Positions 1 through 15,054 of a stretch of DNA of 64,000 nt are shown one piece after another; the stretch's first letter is position 1, and each line of letters starts with the position of its first letter. This DNA comes from Panagrolaimus kolymaensis (lineage: Eukaryota; Nematoda; Chromadorea; Rhabditida; Panagrolaimidae). The stretch covers positions 1,488,001 through 1,552,000 of the forward strand of contig JAJQJQ010000003.1 in assembly GCA_028622995.1 (NCBI GenBank), in the 5' to 3' direction. The notes below the pieces were generated by a model that did not search any database, was not told where the DNA came from, and saw only the letters and a list, made by a program, of their open reading frames with translations. Position numbers and translations under genes: made by a program.

Positions 1-892
1 AGAAGAAAAAGAAAAAATCTTCTTATTCTTTCTTTTTTTCTATTTTCTATGGGTCGAGAATCGTCACCGGAAGTTGTGTTTGTTTGTGCCCGCGAGCAAC
101 AAAATGCAAGACAAGACATTTGGGCGACTCCTTTTTTATTTACAAAAAAAGAAGACAAAAAAGTAAGTAAGTCTGAACAAATGAGGCGCATGCAGAAGAA
201 GAAGCGAGCAGCGATCGACAACAAAAGACTGTTTCAGCCTCAAGGTCGATCTATCCATCTATCTATCCCATCAATGTTTTTGTGCCTGTGGCTGATGATG
301 GTTTACGGTCCGGGACTGATAAAATACCCTTTCCGTTTGACATTTTTCAAAAACATAAAATATCATTATAGGGTGGACGTAGGCAGAAAATGTATTTAAA
401 AGCGTCAAAGCTCATTCTATGGCCATCATTATTTAATTGCAATTTTTTTCCTTCCTTTCCACACTTTTTTAGATTACAAAAACACCAGACAACAAAAAAA
501 AAGTTGAATGAAATGAATGGGTTGGGTTCATAATGCGTTTGAGGCAGTAAAGAAGTTCGAAGGTTCGGTTTTTTTAAACAAATAAAAAATGGACGACGGA
601 AGCATCGTTAAGTTTATGGCATTATTAGTTAAAAGTGATCGTCGTTGCTGCTGTCCTTGTAAATTTGTAAATAAAACTTTTTTTTACACGCATAAAAAAA
701 AGACAGATGCCCATTAAAAGAATAAAAAAATAAGGGTAATTAGATTGCGCAACGCCGACGATTTAATGTTGTATAAAATTTTGCTTATTAACCTTGTAAT
801 TGAAATTGCATAAAAAGATCAAAAAAGATTCCCGCTTTTTTGAATTTAAAATTTAAATTTTTTCTAAAAATAAAATTTAAATTTTATGATAC
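1..892. other. Left-edge AT-rich DNA, probably intronic
   Basis: No exon could be recognised here. The CAP gene to the right is transcribed leftwards and its second exon ends at 893 with a good donor (GTATCAT), so this stretch is probably the start of a long intron whose next exon lies outside the window. Two copies of the palindrome AAAATTTAAATTTT sit near 848 and 872. Confidence 0.4.
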
Positions 893-1547
893 CTGAATGT
901 AATGTCCACAGCAATGTTTATATGCATGATTGCATCCACATCGAGGATTGTTAACTTCTTGGAACCACCGAGTTACAGCATCGGAATAATTTGCGTATGG
1001 GGCAGCCCAAATATTTTCACCAACATTGATTCTATCCCTCGAATGACGGAAATCGCATCGGTTTGCATGTCGTTGAGCGCTAGCAGCTAATTCTTCAGAC
1101 CAATATAGCATTCGCATATTGGTTGCTGGTACCTAGAATAAAAAATATTGGTATAAATTTTAATGAGCTAGACGTCGAGACGCTTCTATTATTACTGACC
1201 AGTTGACGATATCGATTATGTTCGCTGGTGATCCACATTTTTAAGTAATCACTTGGAGGTTCAGAAGATAAAAGAAGATCAGGCCATTGTTGTTGTTTAA
1301 ACTGTTGTTGATATTGGGGAAACCACATCATGCCTCGTTTAACTCGATCATGCTCATTATGTTCATCATCATAAAAATTTTCATGTCCATACAATGAATT
1401 GGTTGGGCCACTATGAGATATTTGAGCTTCGCCAATAAGTGAAGGAATATTAAAAGCATAAATAGAGGTAGTAGCTAAAGCTACAGTAACAATAATAAAA
1501 GTATTTATCGACGTCATAATGCAAAGAAGGGGATTGCTTTTTGACAT
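893..1547 (-). CDS. Secreted CAP/SCP-domain protein (5' part only)
   Basis: Two exons (1200-1547 and 893-1132, both phase 0) give 196 residues. The protein opens with a hydrophobic signal sequence, followed by an acidic, Gln-rich linker with a dibasic site (DRVKRG), then a CAP domain from about residue 102. Visible CAP marks are the first motif histidine in SEHNRYR, the block LYWSEELAASAQRHANRC, GENIW, and the C-terminal signature CGHYIQ holding the second histidine. CAP proteins are secreted, disulfide-rich proteins common in invertebrate secretions; the precise role is unknown. The domain breaks off at CGHYIQ, where a splice donor follows, so the last strands and cysteines must be encoded left of the window. 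ATG at 1547 was chosen because it gives the full signal peptide; a second ATG at 1517 is possible. Confidence 0.85.
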
Positions 1548-4500
1548 GTATACAATGTGACCACAAAGTTTTGAGACAGGGAGGAACTAAAAAAAATTAC
1601 GGTCGATAAGAAAAATGAATTATAGCCTATTTATGAATTATATATTTGTCTATGAAAGCGAAAAGGCAAACGCGAAAAACTTTAAAAAAAATATAATAAC
1701 CATTAATAAATTTTCAAAAGACAATTAAAAAACCGAAGAAACAAAAAAAATAAACGACGGAATAATCAAAGAAGTCAGAGGCTTTATCAATTTATTTTGT
1801 ATGTTAAAAAATTAAGATGCGCAACATTTACTTTTTTAGCGTCATTTAGGATGATATTAACCGTGTTACTGCTGCTGCTGCTCAAAGTATCATTCCGTAT
1901 GTGTATGTTACATACATACTTATATATATGGAGTGTCCGCCCCTTTCCTGATTATCAACAACCGGTCTTGACCGCCGATGGACTTGTTGCTTAACACGCA
2001 AAATGATGAACATACGCCTACTTCGTTATTCATTTTTTCATAGGTTAGGTTTATTCTGTTCTGCTCCATCTCATTAACAAATTTCATCAAAAGAACACTG
2101 TTCTTTCTCCCCCAATTTATAACAATGATAAAGAACATTAAAAAGAACAAAAAAGAGCGGAAGTTATGCGGATTAAAGATATCAAAAAAAGTGCAAAAAA
2201 GATTCATGAGAAAATTATAAAGGTTTACGGTAATTTGGCAGAAAAAAAAGAAGAGATGGGATAAAAAATGGCGGTAGAAAAAAAATTGAAAATAAATTTT
2301 TATAAATTAAAAATTAATCAAGCGAAAAGGTTAGATAAACAGATATCAAACTTTTGCATATTTAAAAAATCTAAAGTGCAACCATAAAGTTGCCATAAAA
2401 ATTGCAAAGAAAAAAATGGAAGCAAAAAAAAAATCGCACCATTGAACACGTCTCTCTTTCAGTGACCGTTCAGTTTTTTCAGGTATTGTCAAAAGATGTT
2501 AAAGATTTCGATCTGAAAACCTTTTCGGTTAACACCAAATAAAAAAAAATTGATGCACAACGTCCAAAAGCTGTCACGAAGGCTGCTGCTTGTCTGAGAC
2601 TGATACAGACGACAGTGCAGTGTGTTGCCAACCCTCGAACATACTTTGTTAACGTCCAGTCCAGTCTATCAAGAGCGGGCATCAGAATAATCAAGAAAAA
2701 TGAAAAAAATCTCGTACTTTTATATCACAAAAAAAGGAGGGATGGTGGATTTTAAAAGTAACAAAGAAATCGCGCCTATTATTTTTTTCAACATTGTCTG
2801 ACCGCTACGGAAGTCTCCTTTTTTTATATGGCAATAAATCCTTAAAAAGCGAATATATAAAGTAAATAAATAAAATTTTAGTATCTGGAATTTAATTAAA
2901 AAGTGATCAAAAAAACGGAAGTCCTTCGTTTGAGGTATGCAAGGAAAGTTAATGTTCAAGAAAAATGCGTTAACGCTCAATTTCAAGAAAAGAATTTCAT
3001 GAATTCCAAAACTTTTGCATGCTGATTTACAAAAGAATGAAGAATGATACTTTAAAGGAAAATTGAGGCGGGATTCAAATCTTAATGAGGAGTATTTGAT
3101 TCAAGAAAGGCCGGAAGTCCAAAATCATCAAAGTAAAAAAAGGAAGAGTTGCGCGACGACACCTGCTATGCTGCTCGATACAAACGTCTCGTCGTCCACC
3201 ATAGTTAGTTATATCATAAAAAAAATCTTGACTGAACTGGACAACCCCCAGCGGTGATGATGAAGGCGACGAAGACCGACGACACAATAAAATGATTTGA
3301 CCGCATAAATCAGTTTGGTTGATGGGGTCGCTGATGGTGGCATTTTCATGCTTTTCAATTTAATGTCCAGCTGTGATAAATAAAATATAAAAAGTTCAAT
3401 AAAAAAAGTAATTAAATTTAAACGAAAAAATTTAAGTAATTTGCAGTATGATAGTAATTTTCTAGAAAAAATAAAATTCAATTAAGTGAAAATTTTTGAA
3501 AAAAAAAAAAGGAAAAATGAAAAAAGACCGAATGGTTAGGTTTGAATCGAGAGAAAAAACGGTTAAAAGAAAAAGTTTCAGACGGTTTTTTTTTGTTGTT
3601 ATCAAATGCCGGTAGAAAAAAAAACTGATGAATGGGCTCGACTCCCAAATGAGAAAAGAGTAAAACAAATGAGTTCTTTTTTGAAAAAAAGGGAAGGTCA
3701 TGCTTTTTTTATTGTAAATCAGTTTCCGGAGGACGTAAAAAAACTCTGAACTTTTTTTTCATTCTCTATAAATTTAACTTAAATAAAAAATAGGTTCAAA
3801 AACAACTATAAAAAATTAAAAGAAAAAAAGAGGAACTTCAATACATAGTTCATTTTTGCCTTTTAGGAATCTTCTTAATTTCAAAAAAAAAATATTTGCC
3901 TTGGAAAAGAATATTTCTCATTGTAATCTCTATGACCAAAAAGTTGATTAATTTTCTTTCCTGTTTTTCATAAACAAAGAACCAAACAAAAAAGTATACT
4001 CTACAAGATGCACATTTGTCAATGATAACGTCCACGTACTCCAAAGATGAAAAAAAAAGTGATGGTCTGTGTTTTATCAAAATTCCATATACATTATTAC
4101 ACACCAAAGACAAAAAACGGCTTCGAGCCTTCTTGATCGGTGCATACATACATAAACGATTAATACTTCCTTCATTTCTGAAGAGAAAAAAAGAGACAGA
4201 AAAAATGTCAAAATTGATTTATGACATTAAGTTTTAATTTAATAAAAGACTGGTAAATCGTTGTTCAAGCAAGCTGGTCAGAGCAACAAATAAAATGTAA
4301 TAATTTGAGCAAGGTCATTTTTCCCTAAAAGACATGTATCAAAAAATTAAAGAAAAAATTAAGAAAGTAGCATTAAATTGCAAAAAAAGTTTGAAGACGT
4401 GTTTCTGATGACCATAAAAAGAAAAAGAGGGATAGAATTGAATAAAAATTTGATGAGAGATTTTGTTTTTGGTGACGACTTTAAGTCTAAGTCTCAAATC

Positions 4501-5805
4501 GAACCACACCCTCTTTTTTTATTTCTTTGATTCTTGAAAAAAACAGGCTATTTTTTTGATTTTGTAAAAATAGAAACGTGTGACACAGGATTAATCGCAT
4601 CAATAAAAAAAATTGGTTTTTTCCAAGTAAAAAATGACCTTTTTCACAACTTTTTGATATCCTTAAATATCGTTTTGAAGTTTGAGTAGGCGCGGAAAAA
4701 AGAAGAAAAAAACATTGGCCTCTTATTTTTTATGGGTCGACAAATAACAATACCAGCTGAAACCACGCATCTTGGAAAAAAAATGTGGGTGGACAAAACA
4801 TTAATTGCCTCATTCTCTTTTTCACCTTGATTTTGCATTTTCTTCTGCTGAATGTGTGAAGAATGAATCAAAAAGATGAAAATTTTTAATTTAACTTAAA
4901 AAAAATTTATTAAAAAAATGAATTTTAAAATTATAAAAAAAATTAAACTTCACGGGAGATCGATTAGAAGCCAATTCAATCAGGTGTTGCTGGCTGTTGC
5001 CGTTCAAGAATGAAGACATACTTACTTGATTGAGAAAATGGAAGAAAAAAAAAGTTCATTCAAATTAGAGTTTTCTGACCTCTTCGTGTTTGTTTTTTTT
5101 TTTCTACCAATAGATTGCTGCGTTTAAAAATTTTCATTGACTATGTGTTAACGGAAACGTTCGTTAATCATGTTGCCTCCTTCATTATCGAGGATGCCAG
5201 CCAGCATTGGCCTTGAACGTGATTTCTTCATATGCCTCAAAATAAAAAATAAAAATAAATTTAAATGCGATTAATTGAAATTTGTATGCAGTCATACTTC
5301 ATCAAAGCTTTTATAACAACAACAATCTCCCTTCAAATACTACTTTAATATTTCCGGTGCTTTAAAATTTAAAAAGTAAATGAATGACTGTATATCAAAG
5401 TTCAGACGACCTTAAGATTTTAAATTTAAAGGGTTAATTCAAGAAAATTGAGGTTGCATGAATAATTCACTTTTCCATTCATCGGTTTAAAGTGTGTGTT
5501 GTTAGTCATCAACCAATTTCGAGAAGAAGAAAAAAAGAAACAACAATCATCCGTAACAAAAAAAAATTTAAACAAACCAATTAAATATTTCTTAATCGAA
5601 AATGATGATTTCCATGGTACTGATTACTGTAACTACTACTAACAAGTATCGTCTGATTGCTCATAATTTTTGTTTGTTGTTTGATGATGCTCTTTGCTTT
5701 ACCCACAAAAAACAGTTTGCCTTTAATTTTATTTTTTTTTAAACAAAAGACCATTTCAAGGCCGACAAAATAGAAGCAAGCGAAAAAAAATTGCATAGAA
5801 GTTTA
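1548..5805. other. Gene-poor AT-rich intergenic DNA
   Basis: Dominated by A/T runs; the ORFs here are homopolymer-rich and lack family resemblance. Two short stretches look somewhat coding and are discussed as findings: a possible terminal exon on the plus strand after a TTTTTTCAG acceptor near 2482, and a short minus-strand open stretch at 5157-5235 after an ATTTTGAG acceptor. Neither is tied to a gene. Confidence 0.4.
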
Positions 5806-5813
5806 CAAAAAAA
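5806..5813. repeat. 8-bp target site duplication, left copy
   Basis: CAAAAAAA immediately before the left terminal inverted repeat of the GC-rich element; repeated exactly at 6103-6110. Eight base pairs is the duplication length of hAT transposons. A-rich flanks make chance matches likelier than usual, but the junctions coincide exactly with the inverted repeats. Confidence 0.65.
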
Positions 5814-6102
5814 CAGGCCTCTTCCACGGGCCGGGTTTTGCCGGCCTGGCCCGGCCCGGCCCGTCTTGATTTCGGCCCGGCCCGGCCTGCGGCCCTTTTG
5901 GTTTAGGCCCGGCCCGGGCCCGGCCGCGGGCCGGCCCGTCAATTTTTTTTTTTGCCTTGGTATTCCCTTTGATTTTTTTTCTTTTTTTAGAAAATGGTCG
6001 GCCTCGGCCCGGCCTGGCCCGTTCAAAAGTCGGCCCGGCCCGGCCCGCGGGCCAGGCCGGGCCGGGCCGGGCCGGGCTGGACGGGCCGAAGGAAGAGGCC
6101 TG
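5814..6102. mobile_element. GC-rich hAT-type MITE (289 bp, non-autonomous)
   Basis: The element is bounded by perfect 12-bp inverted repeats (CAGGCCTCTTCC at 5814-5825, its complement at 6091-6102) and flanked by the 8-bp direct repeat CAAAAAAA. Inside are two arms packed with GGCCCGG/CCGGGCC repeats in roughly opposite orientation, separated by an AT-rich core (about 5941-5995), so the whole can fold back on itself. It carries no transposase; the Pro/Gly/Arg-rich ORFs across it are by-products of the repeats. TIRs starting CAG with 8-bp duplications are known features of the hAT superfamily, and repeated subterminal motifs are typical transposase-binding arrays. The base composition is wholly unlike the surrounding AT-rich DNA. 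Confidence 0.75.
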
Positions 6103-6110
6103 CAAAAAAA
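6103..6110. repeat. 8-bp target site duplication, right copy
   Basis: CAAAAAAA directly after the right inverted repeat, matching 5806-5813. Confidence 0.65.
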
Positions 6111-7582
6111 TGATTTGTGATGAACGATGACCGCAATAATATGGAATAAGAAGGAGAAAGAAGAAAGATTCAGCGCCATTCTGTCTGGAAAACGTCGACG
6201 ACAACAATATCAGCCAGCCTAAAAGGTTGTCGATGTCGACGTGACGCAGTGATGGCTGAATTTTGCACGGTGACAAGAAGAGAAAAAAAAAGGTAAAAAT
6301 TTAAAGACATTGCACCTCGTCTCCTATCGACAATAGACATCCCATCCGGTAAAAAAATCTAAACTTTATTTTTTCTTCTTTTCAGTTTTTTTTATTTATC
6401 CTCCATCATTAAGTTTCTTTCTTTCTTTTTTCTTTATTTACCGGAAACGGAAGCAATTGCTTTTAACTTTTTTTTCGTTCTCTCTTCTAAATGATTTAAT
6501 TTGCAACAATTCTTTATTTTCATCGTTATTTTTCGAGATGACGAACTAGACGTACACAACTTACTTTTTCCTTTCTTAAAAAAAAGACATCAATGAATGA
6601 ATGAAAAATAAAAATCATCAAATGAAGACAGGAGAAGGAAAAAAAAACTACTGAAATAAAAAACCAATACACAGTAAATAATTAGTTGACGAAAGTCCAA
6701 AGTTTTGGAAGATATTAAAAACGTGTAATTTCTTTTACAATTTATATTTTTATTAAACTAACAGAAAAATTAGGTAATAAATCATTGATATCGGCTTTAA
6801 CATTGATCGGAAAAAACATGTTTCAATGTCATTAATTTACTTTATTTTTCATTGCCATTTTGTGCAAAAAAAATTAACAAATCCTAATAAGCCCAGTTAT
6901 CCATTATTCCAAAAAAAAAACTTGTGAAAAGATAAAACATAAAAATATTTTCAAAAATTTGCGAAATGATTATTAAAAACCAAGCTGGTGCAAAATTAAT
7001 GTTTGTCGCTTGTTCTCATTAGTTGTTTACCTGCTATCAATTTGTTTGTTTGTCGTAAAAAATAACAAAAAACTATTGTAATAATTTGCGTCAATGGTTA
7101 TCTGTTGGAAAATTTCACCGAGTTTAAACATATCTGTCTTCCACCGCGATTACAGCATTACTGTATCATCTTGGCTTCCTCTATCGTTGCTCATTGTTTG
7201 TCTTTTTTTAGTTGTTTATCATTGACTTCAATTGCGCTGTTACAATTTTATCTTTGTTTTCGTCAATAAATTATAATTGAGAATTTATTGTTGCTTGAGG
7301 TGAAACATTAGCTCCAAACATTATTATTTTTTAGTCTATCGTACTTCGTTGCCGTAGTTTTACAAAAATGGAAGAGCAACCTAAAAATCATTATTTTTAA
7401 GCCTTTTTTGTTTCGATAAAAGCTCACTCTTTTCTTCTTTTTTTCATTCATTTTGCCACAATAATTGGTAAATTATGCAAATTACCTCATTCCCTCAATA
7501 ACACATAAGTAGCGAATGCGTTAAAAAAGTTGAGCTCATTCTTTTTACAAGCTTTCAATTGAAATCAGTTGTGGTCGTTATA
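6111..7582. other. Intergenic DNA upstream of DBT
   Basis: AT-rich, no coding exon recognised. A possible splice acceptor (GAAATCAG at about 7563-7570) lies 12 nt before the DBT start codon, so part of this may be 5' UTR intron or the outron of a trans-spliced message. Confidence 0.35.
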
Positions 7583-9312
7583 ATGCTGCATCGTTGTGTT
7601 GGTCAAACCTCAAAATTATTCAAACATAAATTTATTCGAACTTTTCATGCTTCAAGTAAGTTTTTTTCTTCACCTTTTCTTTCAATTACATGTGCCTAAT
7701 TTTGCTTTCTTTTTCAGGTTATCTTGCAAAAATCGCTCAGTTCAAATTAGCTGATATTGGTGAAGGTATTGCTGAAGTTGAATTGAAACAATGGTAAGCT
7801 TGCTCTATCTAAAAAACAAAAAGTAATATGTTTCGTTTTTAGGTATGTTAAACCTGGAGATAAAGTATCACAATTTGATAACATTTGTGAAGTTCAAAGT
7901 GATAAAGCTGCTGTTACAATTACTTCAAGATATGATGGAGTTATCAAGAACCTGTTAGTCTCTCTTTTAAAATGCTTTAATCGTACCAAAGCTTATTTTT
8001 AGACATCATGATGTTGGATCTTTGGTAAAAGTTGGAGCATTCTTACTTGATATTGAAACCGATGCTATGGAAGAAGAAGAATCTTCACAAGAAGTAGTTT
8101 CAAAAGATGTGGATTCTCAAGGACAAGCAACTAAACAAGTTAAAAAAGAAGAAATATCAACAATCGAATCAACTGATTGTCAAGATTCTGGTAGACATGC
8201 TCAAGCTTTAGCTACTCCATCTGTTCGTCGTATTGCAATGGAAAATAAGGTAAACTTTTTGCTATGTTTGTATTGAGCTATAGCTGTTATTACATGATTA
8301 TTTCGCTTTTACTAATTACTATTTCTAGGTTGATATTTGTAAAGTAAAAGGAACAGGAAAAGATGGTCGTGTATTAAAAGAAGATATTCTTCAACACCTT
8401 GGACAACTTCATCAACCTTCTTCATCAACGTCCACTTCTTCTCCTGTTAATATTACTCCTGGTCAAGACAAAACTGTTCCACTTCGAGGTTATTCACGTG
8501 CCATGGTTAAATCAATGTCAGAAGCTCTCAAAATTCCACACTTTGGTTATGATGATGAAATTCATTTTGATAATCTCATGAAACTTCGTTCAGCTCTCAA
8601 ACATCGTAGCCAAGAACGTGGAATCAAACTAAGCTATATGCCATTCCTTATCAAAGCAACATCAATGGCTTTATCAAAATATCCTATCTTGAATTCTTCG
8701 CTTGATGATAAACATGAAAACATCATTTACAAGGTAGGTTTTTCTCTCTCATTACATTGATATATAAATTACTTTTTAGGCATCTCATAATATTTCATTG
8801 GCAATTGATACACCTGGTGGTTTAGTTGTGCCAAACATCAAAAACTGTGAACAAAAAACTGTTTGGAATATTGCTGAAGATTTGAGCCGTTTACAAGAAG
8901 CTGGGATGAAACAACAAATTCGAATGCAAGATTTATCTGGTGGTACTTTTACATTATCTAATGTTGGAGCTGTAAGTTTTTGATTATCGTAAAAATTATT
9001 TACTCTATGTTTTTGTTTGCAGATTGGTGGAACTTATGTTAAACCTATCATCTTTGCTCCACAAGTTGCAATTGGCGCTATTGGAAGAATTCAAAAATTG
9101 CCACGTTTTGATAAAAATGATAATGTATGTCACTTTTTTTTCCAATTCATTATGTAATTTCATACCTTTTATAGATTCATCCTGCTCATATCGTTAAAAT
9201 TTCATGGGCTGCTGATCATCGTGTTATTGATGGTGCTACTATTGCTCGATTTAGCAATCTCTTGAAAGAATACTTAGAAAATCCTGCTTTTATGATGACC
9301 GAACTTTGCTAA
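7583..9312 (+). CDS. DBT: Branched-chain ketoacid dehydrogenase E2 (dihydrolipoyl transacylase)
   Basis: Eight exons (7583-7655, 7718-7793, 7843-7953, 8003-8249, 8329-8733, 8780-8971, 9023-9124, 9175-9312) join in frame to 447 residues, close to the family's usual size. The N-terminus is a basic mitochondrial targeting sequence. A lipoyl domain follows ([11 protein letters not shown]; lipoylated lysine in SDKAAVT), then an acidic linker, an E3/E1-binding domain (ATPSVRRIA to [13 protein letters not shown]), and the catalytic acyltransferase domain ending in the active-site motif DHRVIDGAT. The enzyme moves the branched acyl group from lipoamide to CoA in the mitochondrial matrix, in breakdown of Leu, Ile and Val, and forms the core of the complex. 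The linker is rich in Glu and Ser. Nothing is broken. The motif spacing fits DBT better than DLAT or DLST. Confidence 0.95.
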
Positions 9313-9392
9313 AAATCATCTTGACTTCTTTTTTTACAATTAAATGTTAATTAGTAATTGTCTCATTTTACTTTAAAACTTTTTGTATGTCT

Positions 9393-9398
9393 AATAAA
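9393..9398 (+). terminator. Poly(A) signal of DBT
   Basis: AATAAA 81 bases after the DBT stop codon. Confidence 0.6.
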
Positions 9399-9537
9399 GA
9401 AACTTATTGTATTTTATGAAGTTATAAGCTAATGTCTTTTTTTTACAGTAATGTTTTGTTGTTGTTCTTGTTATAGTTGAAACAAAAAGTTGCAATATTA
9501 TTACCTTGTAAAGTGAATGTTCAAGGCATGCGGTCGT

Positions 9538-9885
9538 TCATTCTCTCAAAGTTTCAATATGATTAAATGTGTGTGTATCATTAATTTCTTGACCAGCTAT
9601 CACTCTCAAATGAGTTTCATCAGGACACCGAGAATTTCGATCAATTAAAACCTTAAAGTTGACAACTGGAAAAGCGACGATGGTAAACAAATCTGATGCA
9701 CATCCATCATTAAAAAAAGAAGTTATTTATCCATTTTTCTTCCAAAAAATTCTTTTGAGCTTTGAAATCTCTTACTCCAGTTTTTTCCTGCATTTACAAA
9801 CAGTTTGTTAAACAATAAAAAGGTCCAACATTCCAAAGTTCAGCAATGGGTGAAGAAGCATTGGATATACCTCTTATAAATGTAA
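9538..9885 (-). pseudogene. Unrecognised coding tract with a frameshift
   Basis: Minus-strand reading from 9711 to a TGA at 9538-9540 gives 57 codons of convincing protein-like sequence (SDLFTIVAFPVVNFKVLIDR, then CPDETHLRVIAGQEI). Just upstream another open stretch reads KTGVRDFKAQKNFLEEKW, but it is out of frame: the join falls in a run of seven T (minus strand), and one T fewer would fuse the two. Further upstream, open stretches continue to about 9885 with one in-frame stop (CL-stop-MQ) beside a GTAAATGCAG sequence that may be splice-related. I do not recognise the protein. It may be a decayed gene, a real gene with an assembly error in the homopolymer, or a small gene following the SLC25 carrier, whose stop codon is about 110 bp upstream on the same strand. 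Confidence 0.4.
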
Positions 9886-9995
9886 ATTGCAAGTAATTAA
9901 AGTAAATAGGAAAAGATTTATTCAAACATTTCTATAACTATCTATTAAAAAAGAAATTTTAACACTTATTTTTTAAAAGTAAATTTTGTTGTATT

Positions 9996-11379
9996 TCAAT
10001 TATTATTTGCCTTTTTGTTTCGCTCATGAAAGAATATTTTTAAGTAATCATATGAAGCAATCATCGTTGCACAAGCTGGAGCAATTTTTGCTACGCGAGG
10101 AGTTAAACCTAAAAGATATGTAACTCCAGTGAAAATCTCAAAAATACAAATATGATAAGTACCTATAAAAAGTCCGCGATATCCATGAGAATTAATAATA
10201 TCTTTCATAATAGCTAATGTTGTCTTCGATGTTATGGCTGAAGGTGAATTGACATTTTGTTTATTAATTTGACCAAGGGTAATTTGTCTTCGAGTTTTTA
10301 CAACATCAAATGGCAACGTTATTACAGCTGCAAATGAACCAGATATTGCTCCTGATGCAAAGCTAATATAAAAGTTTGTGTGTTCCTTGTTGTAAGATTT
10401 AATTAAATATTTCTTTAGTGATTCAAAACCAGTCCAATATAAAGCTAAATCGACAATACTTATGGCTGGAAAATCAAAAAAGAAGCTTTACCAGAAAATG
10501 GAATATCCCGTAAAATAGTTGCACCCAAGCCACGCCATAAAGATAAATACCCATCATTTTTAACCGTAGTAATAATAGCTCGACCAAGTTCTAAATGGCT
10601 TCAATTATTAAATGAAAAAAAATAAAAGCATACGATTGTAAGATAAAGATTCTGATTGCATTTTAGTTCGAACCATTTCGATTGGAGACACAATAGTCAC
10701 AGCTATAGCTCGAGCAACAGCTCCAACAACTAACGGTGTGTAAAAATGATCGCCATATTTTCTTCGGGCTGTACAAAGTAAGTGATCATAAATAGAAAAA
10801 TAAAAAACTGTAGCTGGTATTGCACTAACAATAGTTGGAGAAAGACCACTCCAAAGAGATCGTATTCCTTCATTTCGAGTAATTTTAACAAATGCATCAT
10901 AAAATAATTTATTATTAGGAGATAAAAAAAGGTTTTTTAGCTTACTATTGTGCCATTAAAATGGCCTGGACGGTTATACCATTCACATGAAGCTTTATTT
11001 ATTTTTGGTTCGCCACAATTCATACACAAATGATCCATTAATCCGTTAGAATAAAGAAAGCATTCACCCGTCGCAATAGGATGAACTTGACTTTGTAAAC
11101 GAATTTTAACAACATCCATAGGAGTTACTAAAAATAACGAAACAAAATTAAAGCCAACTTTCGTTTACAAAGGCTTGTTTTTATGCCACATGATGTTTTC
11201 AATGATAACAATGTGTTGTAAAACCATTGAAAAAAAACGAGTTCAAACCCCTGCTTTCTAACAATGCTTTTGCATCGTATAAACTTACCCATTAATGATG
11301 TAAGTATGGCACCGGAAGAAGAAGCAATAACTTGCTGTGTTAAAGTGATATCACCTGTACAAGTGCTAACCGAGGACAT
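9996..11379 (-). CDS. SLC25A39/40: Mitochondrial carrier, SLC25A39/SLC25A40 (MTM1) type
   Basis: Six exons (11289-11379, 10946-11127, 10634-10907, 10492-10590, 10163-10465, 9996-10108) give 353 residues. The three carrier repeats are clear: [21 protein letters not shown] and [10 protein letters not shown] each carry the P-x-D/E-x-x-K/R signature. [27 protein letters not shown] and [13 protein letters not shown] are characteristic of the SLC25A39/40 branch, which in mammals imports glutathione across the inner mitochondrial membrane. Exon 3 joins in frame only if it starts at TTA (10907), yet the intron before it (10908-10945) ends in AA, not AG. The gene lies 141 bp downstream of leucyl-tRNA synthetase on the same strand, a spacing seen in nematode operons. 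Confidence 0.92.
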
Positions 11380-11488
11380 GCTTCAAAAAATTTTGCAGAG
11401 TTATATTAGTTTCTCCAAAAAGTGAGAAGTATCGAGGAAATGCACCGGCATAATAATAAAACAAACAAAGAGATAATAACATTAATAA

Positions 11489-11494
11489 TTTATT
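11489..11494 (-). terminator. Poly(A) signal of LARS1
   Basis: AATAAA on the minus strand, about 27 bases after the LARS1 stop and inside the 141-bp gap before the carrier gene. Confidence 0.55.
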
Positions 11495-11520
11495 TAACAA
11501 AAATCAAAACAATTACAAGA

Positions 11521-15054
<3,534 letters not shown>

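Noticed and set aside
3063..3257. 64-residue plus-strand ORF in the left intergenic region
   Set aside because: Begins with a non-ATG codon, lacks splice context, and the antisense frame is equally open.
4480..4520. GGTTCGATTTGAGAC on the minus strand, like a tRNA B box
   Set aside because: No matching A box, acceptor stem or anticodon arm could be placed.
5739..6276. Three overlapping 110-157 residue Pro/Gly/Ala/Arg-rich ORFs on both strands
   Set aside because: They are produced by the GGCCCG repeats of the MITE; open in several frames, no start context, no domain.
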